Part shown: one piece after another, positions 9,601-18,295 of the stretch
Layout of the letters: each line of letters begins with the position of its first letter
How positions within the stretch are numbered: position 1 is the stretch's first letter
NCBI GenBank assembly: GCA_934792625.1
Contig: CAKVON010000003.1
Span: 1 to 64,000 of the forward strand
Length of the DNA stretch: 64,000 nucleotides
Direction: 5' to 3'
Origin: an uncultured Atopobiaceae bacterium
Lineage (GTDB): Bacteria > Actinomycetota > Coriobacteriia > Coriobacteriales > Atopobiaceae
Notes under the pieces: model-generated
Database searches by the model: none
The model's input: only the letters and a program-made list of their open reading frames with translations
Told to the model about the DNA's origin: nothing
Made by a program: the position numbers and the translations under genes

Positions 9601-11978
9601 TCTTGAAAATCGACGGTGCCACGCAGAGGGCCCTCGCGAACGTCCCCTTCCTCATCACCGCCGCGTCTGATGCCGACGGAGATGGCAAGCACGAGTCCCA
9701 CGTACTCGTTTCCGACGAAAACGGCATCGTCACCACAAGACGTCGAAACCGCAGCAACGCGAACGACAAGGCACTCCGTATCTCTGGCGACGGGACCGTG
9801 ACCATTGATGAGAAGATGCTCGACCCCAAGGCCGGCGTCTGGTTCGGCGGGCGCACCGATCGCATCAGCACTGCCATGGACGGTCGCGGAGCGCTGCCTT
9901 ACGACAGCTATGAGATCCAAGAGCTCCGATGCAAGGCCAATGCCGGACGTAAGCTCGTGTCCTTCTCGGTCATGGTTCGAGACGACGACGTCACCATCGA
10001 CCGCGGAACGGTGACCGACGCCCCTGGCCCCGTTATCTCCACGCGACTCACTGGCGCCAACTCGAGCCACGTGATCTCTGCCAACGAGAGGCACCTCATC
10101 GACACCGTGAGCTATGAGGGCCTCGAGAGGGGCCATGACTACACGCTCGAGGGCACCCTCATGGACGCGAGCACGGGCAAGGCCCTAACGGACGCTCGTG
10201 GCAAACCCCTGCGCGTCACGAAGCCATTCACGGCAAAGCTCTCGTCGGGAAGCGTCGAGGTCAGATTTGCCGTCGACGCGAGCAAGCTGCCGTCTTCGGG
10301 CGTGGTTGCGTTCGAGCGCCTGCTGGATGGTAAGGATGTCGTGGCGTCGCACGAGAGCCTGTCAGACCCAGACCAGACGATTCACGTTGCGAAGATCGCC
10401 ACATGCGCAACGGTAAACGGCTCGCATGTGGCGCCCGCAGCAAATGACACGACCATCACGGACGTGGTGCGTTTCGAGGGGCTTGAGCCTGGAACAACGT
10501 ACAGGATGTCCGGTCGACTCGTCGATGCCGCAACAGGCAAGTCCCTTGGTGAGGATGCCGAGAAGAACGTCGATTTCACCCCAGTCGCATCCGCAGGATC
10601 GCTCTCCCTTGAGTTCAAGCTCGATGCCAGGGCACTCGGGGGACGAAAGATCGTTGCCTTCGAGCGTCTGTATCAGGGCGAGGCACTTCTCGCCAGACAC
10701 GAGGACTCCAGGGACCAGGGGCAGACCGTTAACTTCCCCACGCTCAAGACCAAGCTCACCACCATGCAAGACGAGAAGATCCTGCCAAAGGAGGGGGAGA
10801 TTACGCTCGTCGACGAGGTCTGCGTCCGGGCAATCGAGCAGGGCTCGACCTACGCCCTGCACGCGAGGCTTGTCGACGCAACGACCGGTGAGGGTCTTCT
10901 GACTGCAGACGGCACACCCCTGACCAGCGAGTTGAAATTCGTGGCAGAGGAGGAATCTGAGACAAGAAAGGTCGAGTTCAAGAACCTATCCGCCGGCGAT
11001 CTTCCCGACAACGTGGTTTGCGTCGAATCGCTGACTGACTCTTCAGGGCACGAGATTGTGACACACGATGACCTGCGCGATGAGGGGCAAACCGTGCGCA
11101 GGCCCGCCATCTCCACCACCCTGGTGACAAAGGGCGGCGGGCGGCATGTCGTCGTTTCCGACAACGACGTCGAGCTTGTGGACACCGTCTCATACCAGGG
11201 CCTTGTGCCCGGATCGACATACACCCTCGAGGGTTCGCTCATCGACACGGAGACGGGCAAACGTATTCACACCGTGGGCGCGGAGTCGAGCCGCGACTTC
11301 ACTCCACGTGGGCCAAGTGGCGAGGCTCGGGTCACCTTTGAGATCGACACCCACAAGCTGGAGGGCAAGACACTCGTCGCCTCCGAGATCCTCAAGAACG
11401 AATCCGGAACCGTCGTAGCAACTCACGAAGACTTGCAGGACGAGAACCAGACCGTAAGGGTTCCTGGCATCAAAACGACGTTGACGGACACCTCTCGCAA
11501 GAGCCATGAGGTTGTCGTAGACGGGCGCATACGCCTTGTCGATACCGTCGAGTTCAAGGCCCTTCAACCAGAAACGACCTATCGAGTCGTGGGCACCCTC
11601 ATGGACGCCGAGACGGGCAAGCAGGCAACCGGGGTCGACGGAACACCCATCACGGCGGAGGCGGAGTTCACTGCCAAAAAGTGCGACGGCACGTGTGAGG
11701 TCACTTTCGAGTTCGATGGAAAGTCCCTTGCGGGCCACCGCGTCGTCGCCTTCGAGCGAATGGAGCTTGATGGAGAGGTTGTCGCAAGGCACGAAGACAT
11801 CTCCGACGCCGATCAGAGCGTGACCCTCCGCAAGCCAAAGACGCCTGGTGGCAAGCTTCCCATTACGGGAGAGATGGGGATTGGGGCAGGGGCGGTTGCG
11901 ACCCTTGCCGTCGCGGCGCTTGCGGGTCGTCGGATAGATATGCAAGCCATTCGAAAGCGGCGCGGCATGAGGCAATAA
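6687..11978 (+). CDS. LPxTG-anchored surface protein with SpaA-like and VaFE repeat domains
   Basis: A 1763-residue exported protein, probably an adhesin or stalk covalently tied to the cell wall. The ATG at 6687 follows AGAGGAGGCAGAG. Residues 1-50 form an unusually long Arg/Gly-rich lead, then a hydrophobic signal core (AVSAAFAAILVAGMVPAALL) ends near residue 80. Residues of about 80-610 are a large N-terminal region I do not recognise. From about 615 to 1115 come several SpaA/prealbumin-like domains, each ending in Y-x-[VI]-[RE]-E motifs such as GTYYVREDAAPKGF and GSYEIRETRPPKGY. Five VaFE (ester-bond) repeats follow to about residue 1715. The end is a sorting signal: LPITG, a hydrophobic stretch and a basic tail. 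No class A or C sortase gene is in the window. Confidence 0.88.
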   Translation: MGVLGNGRTGARRGSATGRGMPHPRRAVVRGGRVPRGGSPRATGHAGLASRAVSAAFAAILVAGMVPAALLATCGHAALASEQAFPGVREYLAQNLDETDVGTRHAERDVTPARARARDVHMARGGAGSGSGADAGTEKSDLRDTGQLLYVKYTLADRNSLAKGDTIDSIFSDADEAAQKIWAQYETLANVYDPGYGDCYVALLDSTAVTGEGKAVDYAFAKRDTSGSRVDEARVDLENGIAFLPKSLYRDEKGEETFRPLSAQLLVSYDFLGKRKSRVDVTLASHRLGVSCVARSQTIDCDGIDPQLRIPVVAERDADKVSLSDLALYVGDSTRPLALEDGTNASYDATDGTLTVSLAGVTTTSLRVEVMPKGGVDTLVDAISMPTTAQAANADKLGVWPYGKFTKLDLSKLKEGQAFTYESTIKYDYNANHFADLPWANKSFWATVKHVYTSFENSVGDNTVGSSNWVLSQIKKGTTWNKIKDYISETPVSASPDDINFMIALPGDRSVSTKIGGLNWSGLTSPIKGFKKDPKYDKYINTVAFCSHITQPGNNLTIDEAFNNKRGKVTMRVLKVKADGAKPYVIVGFCAPQVTTQSGISIIKFAVASKGDVSIKKTSAEPQMTDACNAYSLEGATFGIYSDKACTKLIKQLKYDAAGKAAAKGLNAGTYYVREDAAPKGFLKSDEIKTVVVAGGKTSEVSFADKPCFSSGWNLLQKRDSSQGTTSQGSASLAGAEFLVKYYANGFDQGEPTRRWVFSTDERGRISYQNANLVEGTPYRDKSGAIVMPLGSYEIRETRPPKGYLPNNTTFRAEVRMGEGGVAEWHNLDGWNTKVDNDMDGRGVADDVIRGGVEVVKVDSETSDGRALGAATLEGATFDVIYRGKGEVDVGNKTFGQNDVVLTIVATRNGNEVTARSSADALPFGKYEVRERASGEGYTNGGYRQTFDVSSPGIRRLEKNAANPVARGDLRFLKIDGATQRALANVPFLITAASDADGDGKHESHVLVSDENGIVTTRRRNRSNANDKALRISGDGTVTIDEKMLDPKAGVWFGGRTDRISTAMDGRGALPYDSYEIQELRCKANAGRKLVSFSVMVRDDDVTIDRGTVTDAPGPVISTRLTGANSSHVISANERHLIDTVSYEGLERGHDYTLEGTLMDASTGKALTDARGKPLRVTKPFTAKLSSGSVEVRFAVDASKLPSSGVVAFERLLDGKDVVASHESLSDPDQTIHVAKIATCATVNGSHVAPAANDTTITDVVRFEGLEPGTTYRMSGRLVDAATGKSLGEDAEKNVDFTPVASAGSLSLEFKLDARALGGRKIVAFERLYQGEALLARHEDSRDQGQTVNFPTLKTKLTTMQDEKILPKEGEITLVDEVCVRAIEQGSTYALHARLVDATTGEGLLTADGTPLTSELKFVAEEESETRKVEFKNLSAGDLPDNVVCVESLTDSSGHEIVTHDDLRDEGQTVRRPAISTTLVTKGGGRHVVVSDNDVELVDTVSYQGLVPGSTYTLEGSLIDTETGKRIHTVGAESSRDFTPRGPSGEARVTFEIDTHKLEGKTLVASEILKNESGTVVATHEDLQDENQTVRVPGIKTTLTDTSRKSHEVVVDGRIRLVDTVEFKALQPETTYRVVGTLMDAETGKQATGVDGTPITAEAEFTAKKCDGTCEVTFEFDGKSLAGHRVVAFERMELDGEVVARHEDISDADQSVTLRKPKTPGGKLPITGEMGIGAGAVATLAVAALAGRRIDMQAIRKRRGMRQ
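10035..11836 (+). repeat. Five tandem VaFE-type repeats inside the surface protein gene
   Basis: Units start near 10035, 10392, 10744, 11106 and 11466, each about 117-121 codons. Each opens with a [IL]xTxxT-like strand, then [LI]xDxVxxxxLxxGxxYxLxGxLxDxxTGK, and closes with VAxHExxxDxxQ[TS]V. The unit sequences have diverged strongly at DNA level, so this is a protein-level repeat and not a recent duplication. In three units the DTV motif is intact; units 2 and 3 read DVV and DEV at that place. Confidence 0.8.
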
Positions 11979-12003
11979 GGCGGAGCCGTCCGCTAAACAA
12001 AAA

Positions 12004-12035
12004 GGCGGGCCTGGCAATCAGCTGCCAGGCCCGCC
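12004..12035. terminator. Bidirectional terminator between the surface protein gene and the M28 gene
   Basis: A perfect 13-bp stem (GGCGGGCCTGGCA / TGCCAGGCCCGCC) with a six-base loop. It is flanked by an A run on the left and GTAAAAAG on the right, so it can serve the two converging genes. Confidence 0.85.
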
Positions 12036-12059
12036 AGTAAAAAGCACTTGGCGTTCTCT

Positions 12060-14747
12060 CTACGAGCGCCTGATGAGCTCGCAAACGAGGTCAGCGACAT
12101 CAGAAATCTGGTTGGGGTCGACCTGATCGAGCGTGTCCTCCTGGGTGTGCGACAGCGCGGGGACACCCTGGGGGTTAAGGCCAGCGATGGTAACCGCACG
12201 CATGGAGGAACGCATGACTGCGGTGGCATCGGTGGTCATGTTCGTCTTCATGTCACGAGCAAGGGGGATGTGCAGGTCCTGAGCGGTGTTGGCGAGCATC
12301 CTCACAAGACGACGGTCGGCGCGGCGGCTGTTGTGGACACCCTCCCGACCAAGGAGGGTGAGCTCGCCAGCACCCACGCAATCAAGGTTGATGACAAAGG
12401 CGCCACGGCAGGCGGTACGGTAATCCGAGAGGAAGGCGTCGGTGCCCGCGTGGTCAAGCTCGGAAGAACCCAGGGCAACAAACCAGATGTCATGAGCGAC
12501 AAGCATGTCATCGCCCATGTGCAGGATAGCCTCGCGCATCTCGCGCTCGGACGGGACCTCAGACTCCATACCGCCGTCTTGCTGGCCAGACTCACCATCG
12601 ACGACTCGGAACTGCGAGCCCACGGCAGCGCCGCCCTTCCAACCATCCTCGGAATCAAAGTTGTCCCAACCGCCGATCTCGTCGCCAACGGAGCGGGCGT
12701 CATACGTGTCGTTGACGCCAAGCCAATCGCTCATCGACTCCTGGTCCTTCTTCTTGCGGCGACCAAACAGACCCCTCTTCTTCTTAGCGGGCTGAGAGGG
12801 AGCGGCGGACTGCAGGGGGTCGACGGAGAGCTGCTGGACAGGGGCATCGGGAACCTGAGCGTCCTCGTCGTCGAGCGGCATGGCAGGCATCATGACGGTC
12901 TCGCCATTCGTGGATGCGGGCGCAGGGTCAACCTCAGGAAGGCTGTCGACCGCGGGGACCGCCGGAACACGGCGAGGAGCGGGAGCATCGGAGACGGAGG
13001 CAAGAGGATCCGCCTCTGCCTGCGAGGGGTCGGGAAGGTCGAACAGGGCCGCACGACGCGAGACAGGCGGCTGGGCGGGGTGGAAGTCGGTCTTTCCCCA
13101 ATCGGGGTCGTCGGGCGAAGCGGGCTCGTCAACGGCGACCTGAGGCACGGGCCTAGTGGCGTCGGGATCGTCCGTTCCCATGGCCTCGAGGCCCGCAATG
13201 TCACCATCGCCGGTAACGGGGACGGCATCGTCGATCGGAGCCATCTCGGTAGTCTCCTCGGCGGAAAACTCCTCGTCAGACTCGGACTCGAACTCAGAAT
13301 CGGAATCGTTGACCTGCTCGACATCGTCGGAGGCGGCGTCGTCGACCGATTCGCCATCCGTGGAAGCTTCCCCGGCCGCTGCTGCAGCATCCTTTGCCTC
13401 GGCAGCAGCCGCAGCGGCCTTGGCAGCAGCATCGGCGGCAGCCTGCTTGGCGACAGCAGCACGCTCTTGTGCCGCGGCGATTAGACCGCTGAGTGCCGTA
13501 ACGATCTTCTCGAACACGTCCCTCACAACGTCGATAAAGGCAGCAATGCCGTGGGGGCCATCGACATACTCACCGGCCTGGTCCTCCATGGGATAGTCGC
13601 CGACGAGCTGCTCGTCGTACGCATCCTGGGACGCCTCGTCACCCATAGCCTCATCGTCAACGACGTCGACGGTGTCGTCGAAAGGTTGATCGGTCGGCTC
13701 AATGGTCTCGTCGGGCTCGACAGGAATGGAAGATGACGGCACTGCAGGGGCGGCTGCCGAGAGAACGGGCTCGGAAACAGGCTGTTCGACGCGAACGATC
13801 TTGGGCTCGACGTAATCCAGCTCGCAGTCCACGGGGAGCATGCCGAGAGACTCAACGATCTCCTTTCCATGGCGCGTGCCGAACACCTCCTCGCGAACCA
13901 CCACGGGCTCGGGCTCGGGTGCCGGCTGCTCGACGGCCTCCTGCGAAACAACATCGTCGTCGAGAACATCCTGAGGCTGCTCGACAACGATGGGCGAGGG
14001 AACAAAACCGTTGAGGTCGTCGGCCACGGGACGGACGGTGTTCAGAATGTCGAGCATTGCCGCGACGCTCGCCTTGTTGTCGTTGGAGCCGAGGCTGCAC
14101 GGCGCGAACTTCTCGGCAACCGCAGCGGCACCAAGCAGCGCCACAGGGATGGCAGCGAGAATGCCAATGAGCCAAAGAACCCTGCCGAAGGCGGAGCCGG
14201 CAACGAACGCCTCGACCACGCAGACAACACCGCACACGGGTGCGCAGAAGAAGGCAAGCTTGCGAACGATCGACTGGAAGCCCGCGAGGGAGGGGTTATA
14301 CAGGATGCTCTCGCGGGGCGTGTCGTAGTGGGCGAGAATCACAATGGGACGAGCGCCCTTGACCACCTTGTCTCCGGTGGCACGATGCACCGCCACGACA
14401 TTCTGGCTGCGCGCACCCGAGGCCACCGAGGCAATGAGGTCATGGCCGAGGGAATCGAGCGTCAGGACAATCGCACACGCGAGACCGATGACGCCGAAGA
14501 CCAAGGGAAGCGGACCTACGCCCAGGCCACCCAAAAGGATGCTCGCCATGAGGAGAACCTGCAGGACGCCCCTGATAAACGGGGCGGCGGCAGAGACGCC
14601 GAACTCCTGCACCTGCGTGTCAAGGTCATGGGCCTTGAACACCTCGGCGATGGTGTTGGCAGCCTGAAGTTCTTCCTGGCTGTTGGCGGGAGCGATGGTG
14701 ACCTGCTGGTCTATATATTCCAGGTACTTGCGGGCACTGGTCGACAT
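12060..14747 (-). CDS. Membrane-bound M28-like peptidase split by a ~500-residue acidic insertion
   Basis: The 895-residue protein begins MSTSARKYLEYIDQQVTIAP after a GGAGGA ribosome site. Two hydrophobic hairpins lie near residues 57-98 and 165-212. M28 metallopeptidase motifs are visible but spread out: ILAHYDTPRES (HxD, about 138-148) and GSNDNKASVAAM (zinc aspartate, about 220-231), then, some 500 residues later, FVALGSSELDHAGT, NLDCVGAG and PALSHTQEDTLDQVD (terminal histidine). The insertion (about 233-743) is rich in Asp, Glu, Ala, Pro and Val, with an Ala/Lys-rich helical stretch and a basic KKKRGLFGRRKKK patch. The usual catalytic Glu-Glu pair reads Ser-Glu, so activity is uncertain. 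Confidence 0.75.
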   Translation of the reverse strand: MSTSARKYLEYIDQQVTIAPANSQEELQAANTIAEVFKAHDLDTQVQEFGVSAAAPFIRGVLQVLLMASILLGGLGVGPLPLVFGVIGLACAIVLTLDSLGHDLIASVASGARSQNVVAVHRATGDKVVKGARPIVILAHYDTPRESILYNPSLAGFQSIVRKLAFFCAPVCGVVCVVEAFVAGSAFGRVLWLIGILAAIPVALLGAAAVAEKFAPCSLGSNDNKASVAAMLDILNTVRPVADDLNGFVPSPIVVEQPQDVLDDDVVSQEAVEQPAPEPEPVVVREEVFGTRHGKEIVESLGMLPVDCELDYVEPKIVRVEQPVSEPVLSAAAPAVPSSSIPVEPDETIEPTDQPFDDTVDVVDDEAMGDEASQDAYDEQLVGDYPMEDQAGEYVDGPHGIAAFIDVVRDVFEKIVTALSGLIAAAQERAAVAKQAAADAAAKAAAAAAEAKDAAAAAGEASTDGESVDDAASDDVEQVNDSDSEFESESDEEFSAEETTEMAPIDDAVPVTGDGDIAGLEAMGTDDPDATRPVPQVAVDEPASPDDPDWGKTDFHPAQPPVSRRAALFDLPDPSQAEADPLASVSDAPAPRRVPAVPAVDSLPEVDPAPASTNGETVMMPAMPLDDEDAQVPDAPVQQLSVDPLQSAAPSQPAKKKRGLFGRRKKKDQESMSDWLGVNDTYDARSVGDEIGGWDNFDSEDGWKGGAAVGSQFRVVDGESGQQDGGMESEVPSEREMREAILHMGDDMLVAHDIWFVALGSSELDHAGTDAFLSDYRTACRGAFVINLDCVGAGELTLLGREGVHNSRRADRRLVRMLANTAQDLHIPLARDMKTNMTTDATAVMRSSMRAVTIAGLNPQGVPALSHTQEDTLDQVDPNQISDVADLVCELIRRS

Positions 14748-14876
14748 GCGATTCTTCCTCCGTACGGGGGTCAAAGCTGAGCACGTGTACGCGGGTGAGG
14801 CATACACGGTTCTGAGTATACGTCTGTACCAGGTATCGGACTAACAGGGAATGCGCAAGCGCACGGCCGCCACATG

Positions 14877-16067
14877 CTAGGCAGCGGAGTCCTCTCCCGA
14901 CTGGACGCCCTGATACTCGCGAATCTTCGCGTCGGCGGCGGCGACCTTCTCGAACGCCTTGTTATACGCGTCGAGGGATTCCTTGGTGTCCTTCTCGACG
15001 ACAGCTGAGAAGAGCTGGTCCTCGTCGGTGGGGAGTTTCTGGGCGGCCTTGGCTGCCTCATCATCAAGCTTGTTGTACTCGGCGACCAACTTTGCGGCCT
15101 TCTCGTAGTCCTTCTTCTGGATTGCCTGATCGACCTCGGTGAGCTTTGCGACCGCCTCGCCCTTCTTCTTGAGATAGGTCTCGTAGGCGGAGAAGTCGAT
15201 GGAGGGGCATTCCTTCTTTGCGGCGTCGAGGGCGGTCGTCGCCTGCTGCAGGAGATCGGCCGCCTTCTTGTCGTGGTCGACGGGGACCGTCGCATGCTTG
15301 ACGCTGCTGTCTTGCCCGGAGATGCTCTTGGCGTATTCACTTGCGGCCTTGACGGACTCCTCCACCTCGGCATCGGCATCGACCGCGTAACCGAGGGCCT
15401 CGTCAAGACTCGCGCGGGAGCGAAGGGCCTTGGCGCGAAGGCCCACGACCTTGCATCCCGAGTCAACGAGATCGCGACGGGCAGTCGCGGACGACTCGAG
15501 CGCCTTGATGGCATCTCGATCGTCATCGATGAAAAACTCGTCATATCCGCGAGCGGCGTCCAGCTGGGAGGTAACGCCGTCGAGGTTGGCGAGGCCATCC
15601 TGCGCGTTTGAGGCGACCTTCTCTAACGCGGCGGCGTCCAGGGATGACGACGTGTCGGTAATCGCCTCGTTGAGGGCGATCACGCTGTCGTCGGACTTGC
15701 CCATCGCCTCTATCGCGGCGGAGATCTTCTCGTGGCCCGCCTGGGCGCCGGTGAGCTGGCGCCAGATCATGTAGCCACCAAAGCCGGCGGCCACAACCAC
15801 CACAAGGATGATGGCGACAAGGGCGGGAAGTGGGATCGGGAGCTTTTTCTTGCCTTTGGCCTGATGTCCGTCCGCCGGACGAGCGGGACCAGGCCGCTTG
15901 CCAGCAGGCCCGGCCGACGCAAAGTGCGAGGGCTTACGCGCTGGCGTGGCAACATGGCTGGCGACAGGCGGATTCGCGCGCTTCGCGCGGGAATCCGCCG
16001 CATGGGTTGCCGGCGCGGCGTGCCGCGCGGCGTGGCGCGCGGGCTGCGCCGTCCTTCTCTGCATCAT
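14877..16067 (-). CDS. One-pass membrane protein with long extracytoplasmic helical region, function unknown
   Basis: The 396-residue product has a basic, Ala/Pro/His/Arg-rich N-terminal part (about 75 residues), KGKKKLPIPLP, one membrane helix (ALVAIILVVVVAAGFGGYMIW), and then about 290 residues with strong helical, coiled-coil character rich in Ala, Lys, Asp and Glu. This is a type II arrangement with the helical part outside. I recognise no family. Starts at 16067 (ATGATG preceded by GGTGG) and 16091 are possible; the first has better ribosome spacing. The frame stays open far upstream, but that stretch is antisense to the divergent WYL gene. The neighbouring M28-like gene lies downstream on the same strand. 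Confidence 0.65.
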   Translation of the reverse strand: MMQRRTAQPARHAARHAAPATHAADSRAKRANPPVASHVATPARKPSHFASAGPAGKRPGPARPADGHQAKGKKKLPIPLPALVAIILVVVVAAGFGGYMIWRQLTGAQAGHEKISAAIEAMGKSDDSVIALNEAITDTSSSLDAAALEKVASNAQDGLANLDGVTSQLDAARGYDEFFIDDDRDAIKALESSATARRDLVDSGCKVVGLRAKALRSRASLDEALGYAVDADAEVEESVKAASEYAKSISGQDSSVKHATVPVDHDKKAADLLQQATTALDAAKKECPSIDFSAYETYLKKKGEAVAKLTEVDQAIQKKDYEKAAKLVAEYNKLDDEAAKAAQKLPTDEDQLFSAVVEKDTKESLDAYNKAFEKVAAADAKIREYQGVQSGEDSAA

Positions 16068-16172
16068 GCTCGCCACCAATCGCCGAACCATCCAATAGGC
16101 GCGGGCGATGTTGGTCCGCCCGCCTCGAAAACAAATACTATCAGGTGGAACACACGCGACAGGGAGGCCAAT

Positions 16173-17180
16173 GTGGCAGAAGTGCCCGACGCCTTCGGTG
16201 ACGAGCCGAGGGTTACCCTCACAAAGGACGACGAGATGGCCGAGCGGGTCTCCGCCCTGGCCCTTCTCTTTATGAACGCGCGCAAGCCCGTCACCTCCTC
16301 CGAGGTGCAGGAACGCGTGTATCCTAACCTTGCGAAGCAGGCCGCCGACAAGGCGTTCAGCCGCGATCGGAAGCGCCTCGAGTCGTGCGGAATCGTCATC
16401 CGATCCATCCGCACCGCAGGCGGCGTCGACGCGTACCGGGTCGACGAGCGCGCCTCGTTTGCCGACGCGCACAGGCTCACCAACAGGGACGCGCTTTTTC
16501 TGGACGTCGCGTGCCGACCACTGGCGGCAGACCCCTCGTTTCCCTACTCCGACGAGCTGGCGATGGCACTCGCCAAGGTCAACGGCTCGTTCGCCGAGGG
16601 CGCCGCTTTTGGCGACACGTTTAGCGCGGGCCAGAACAAAAGGGTCGCAACCCTCAGGTCCTGCCTGCTCGCACGACACGCCTGCCGCATGACCTACGAG
16701 GACGCGCGGGGCCGGCGCACCGAGCGCACGGTCGCGCCCTTCGGAACCTTCCGCCTGCGCGGAACCGCCTACTTTGTCGCGGCCCCCGTCGATGATGACG
16801 GCACCGTCGATGCTGGCGAGGAGAGCCTGCGGACCTTTAACTCGGAGCGGGTGGTCAAGGCGACCGAGGTTGCGAGCATACGTTATGAGATTCCCTCCGA
16901 CTTCTACGTCGACGACCACATCCGCCTTCCCTTCCAGATTGGCGACACGGTCGCACGCGGCGAGTTCCTCGTGCCAGAGCGCTCCGTGTCCGAGGTCCGC
17001 TCCGAGGTTCGAGCGGGCGGGCGGATCGTAAGCCGCGACGGACAGACGGTCCTTCTCGCCAACGTGTCCTGTCTGCGCGACGCGGCCGCCTGGGCCGTCG
17101 CTCACGGCGTCGTGCCCATCGCGCCGAACGAGCTTCGTCAGGAATGGGAACGTGTTTTGAAGGAGGTGGGCGACCGATGA
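16173..17180 (+). CDS. PafB-like WYL-domain transcriptional regulator
   Basis: A 335-residue protein with an N-terminal helix-turn-helix region (about 20-75: ALALLFMNARKPVTSSEVQE and following) and a central to C-terminal WYL-type ligand-sensing region. The start is GTG 16173 after AGGGAGG. It overlaps the next gene by the ATGA stop/start junction, so the two are translationally coupled, exactly as in pafB-pafC pairs of Actinobacteria, where the products form a DNA-damage-responsive activator (established for mycobacteria). No proteasome or pup genes lie here; instead a DinG-type helicase gene converges from the other side. Confidence 0.72.
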   Translation: MAEVPDAFGDEPRVTLTKDDEMAERVSALALLFMNARKPVTSSEVQERVYPNLAKQAADKAFSRDRKRLESCGIVIRSIRTAGGVDAYRVDERASFADAHRLTNRDALFLDVACRPLAADPSFPYSDELAMALAKVNGSFAEGAAFGDTFSAGQNKRVATLRSCLLARHACRMTYEDARGRRTERTVAPFGTFRLRGTAYFVAAPVDDDGTVDAGEESLRTFNSERVVKATEVASIRYEIPSDFYVDDHIRLPFQIGDTVARGEFLVPERSVSEVRSEVRAGGRIVSRDGQTVLLANVSCLRDAAAWAVAHGVVPIAPNELRQEWERVLKEVGDR

Positions 17181-18229
17181 CCAAGGCGGCGGCAGACAAG
17201 CCGGGACGCGGCAGGAAGGGTGGCGGCGCGCGCCTGCGCCAGATGCTCGTACTCATCTCGGCGCTCGACGAGGCGGGTGACACCCTGTCCGTCGAGTCGA
17301 TCAGACAGCGCCTGTCCGTCTCGACGGAGGACGCCGAGAAGCTCATGTCCATGCTGGTGGAGGTCGCTGGCGACGAGGGCTCCTACGTCCCGCTCGCGAT
17401 GTCGGACGACGGAAGCGAGATATCGCTGGCCTACGGAGACGGGGCGAAGGGCCGCGCGGTACGGCTGACGCGCGGCGAGACATTTGCCATCCTCTCCGCC
17501 CTCGACCAGATGGGCGTTCCCGCCGACGACCCCGTGCGCAAGAGCGTTCAGGAGGCCTTTGCCGACACGAACGTCGAGGCGGAAGACGTCGAGCGTCTCT
17601 CCGCCCCGCTTGGCACCACCTCGGCGGCACGCACCCTGGAGACGTGCGTCCGCGCAATCATGGACCAGGCCCGCCTGGCCTTCCTGTACAAGGGCAGCCG
17701 CGACGCCGCGTCGCGGGAACGCACCGTCGACCCGACCGGCATCCACCAGGAGGACGGCATCTGGTACCTGGACGGATTCGACATCGACCGACAGGCGCCA
17801 AGGGTGTTCCGCCTCGACCGGGCCTCGGACGCTCGCGAGAAGGGCAAGGCCGAGCCGCACCCCGCCGTGCGCCCTGGCGCAGATGCCGACCAAAGGCTTG
17901 TGACGCTCGCGTTTGACGACGCCCACTACCTGGACCTGTTCGATTGGCACGAGACAAGTCGTCGAGACCTGCCCGACGGCAGCGTGGTCGTGAGGACACC
18001 CTACCTCGGAGACTGGCTGCCCCGACACGTCGCCGCGTGTGGCCGGCACGTGAGCAGCGACGACGCCATCCTCATGCAGAGGGCTCGCGAGTGGGCAGGC
18101 GAGCTTGCGGGGATGGTGCCCCCGGCGGAAGCAGCGGCAGCGGCGGCGACGGGAGACGCGCTTGCCGCAGACGAAGTGTGCGTGACGCCCACGGGCGCAG
18201 CAGATAACACGCCCGAGGCGATGGATTAG
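17177..18229 (+). CDS. PafC-like WYL-domain transcriptional regulator
   Basis: A 350-residue partner of the preceding gene; its ATG overlaps the TGA stop of that gene. The ribosome site GGAGGTGGG lies within the upstream coding end. Residues of about 20-65 form an HTH-like helical region (RQMLVLISALDEAGDTLSVE). The WYL motif appears as GIWYLDGFDI near residue 200, followed by a C-terminal extension domain (about 250-320) and a low-complexity Ala-rich tail. This fits the PafC branch of WYL proteins, which act as heterodimers with PafB. Which single-stranded DNA or other ligand it senses is not visible from sequence. Confidence 0.72.
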   Translation: MTKAAADKPGRGRKGGGARLRQMLVLISALDEAGDTLSVESIRQRLSVSTEDAEKLMSMLVEVAGDEGSYVPLAMSDDGSEISLAYGDGAKGRAVRLTRGETFAILSALDQMGVPADDPVRKSVQEAFADTNVEAEDVERLSAPLGTTSAARTLETCVRAIMDQARLAFLYKGSRDAASRERTVDPTGIHQEDGIWYLDGFDIDRQAPRVFRLDRASDAREKGKAEPHPAVRPGADADQRLVTLAFDDAHYLDLFDWHETSRRDLPDGSVVVRTPYLGDWLPRHVAACGRHVSSDDAILMQRAREWAGELAGMVPPAEAAAAAATGDALAADEVCVTPTGAADNTPEAMD

Positions 18230-18261
18230 CCAACAGACAGGCATAGCCCGGCGACAGACTT

Positions 18262-18295
18262 CCGGCCAGTCGATTGCTCGACTGGCCGGTTTTCT
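18262..18295 (+). terminator. Terminator after the pafBC-like pair
   Basis: Perfect 11-bp stem CCGGCCAGTCG / CGACTGGCCGG with loop ATTGCT, followed by TTTTCT on the plus strand. Confidence 0.9.
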
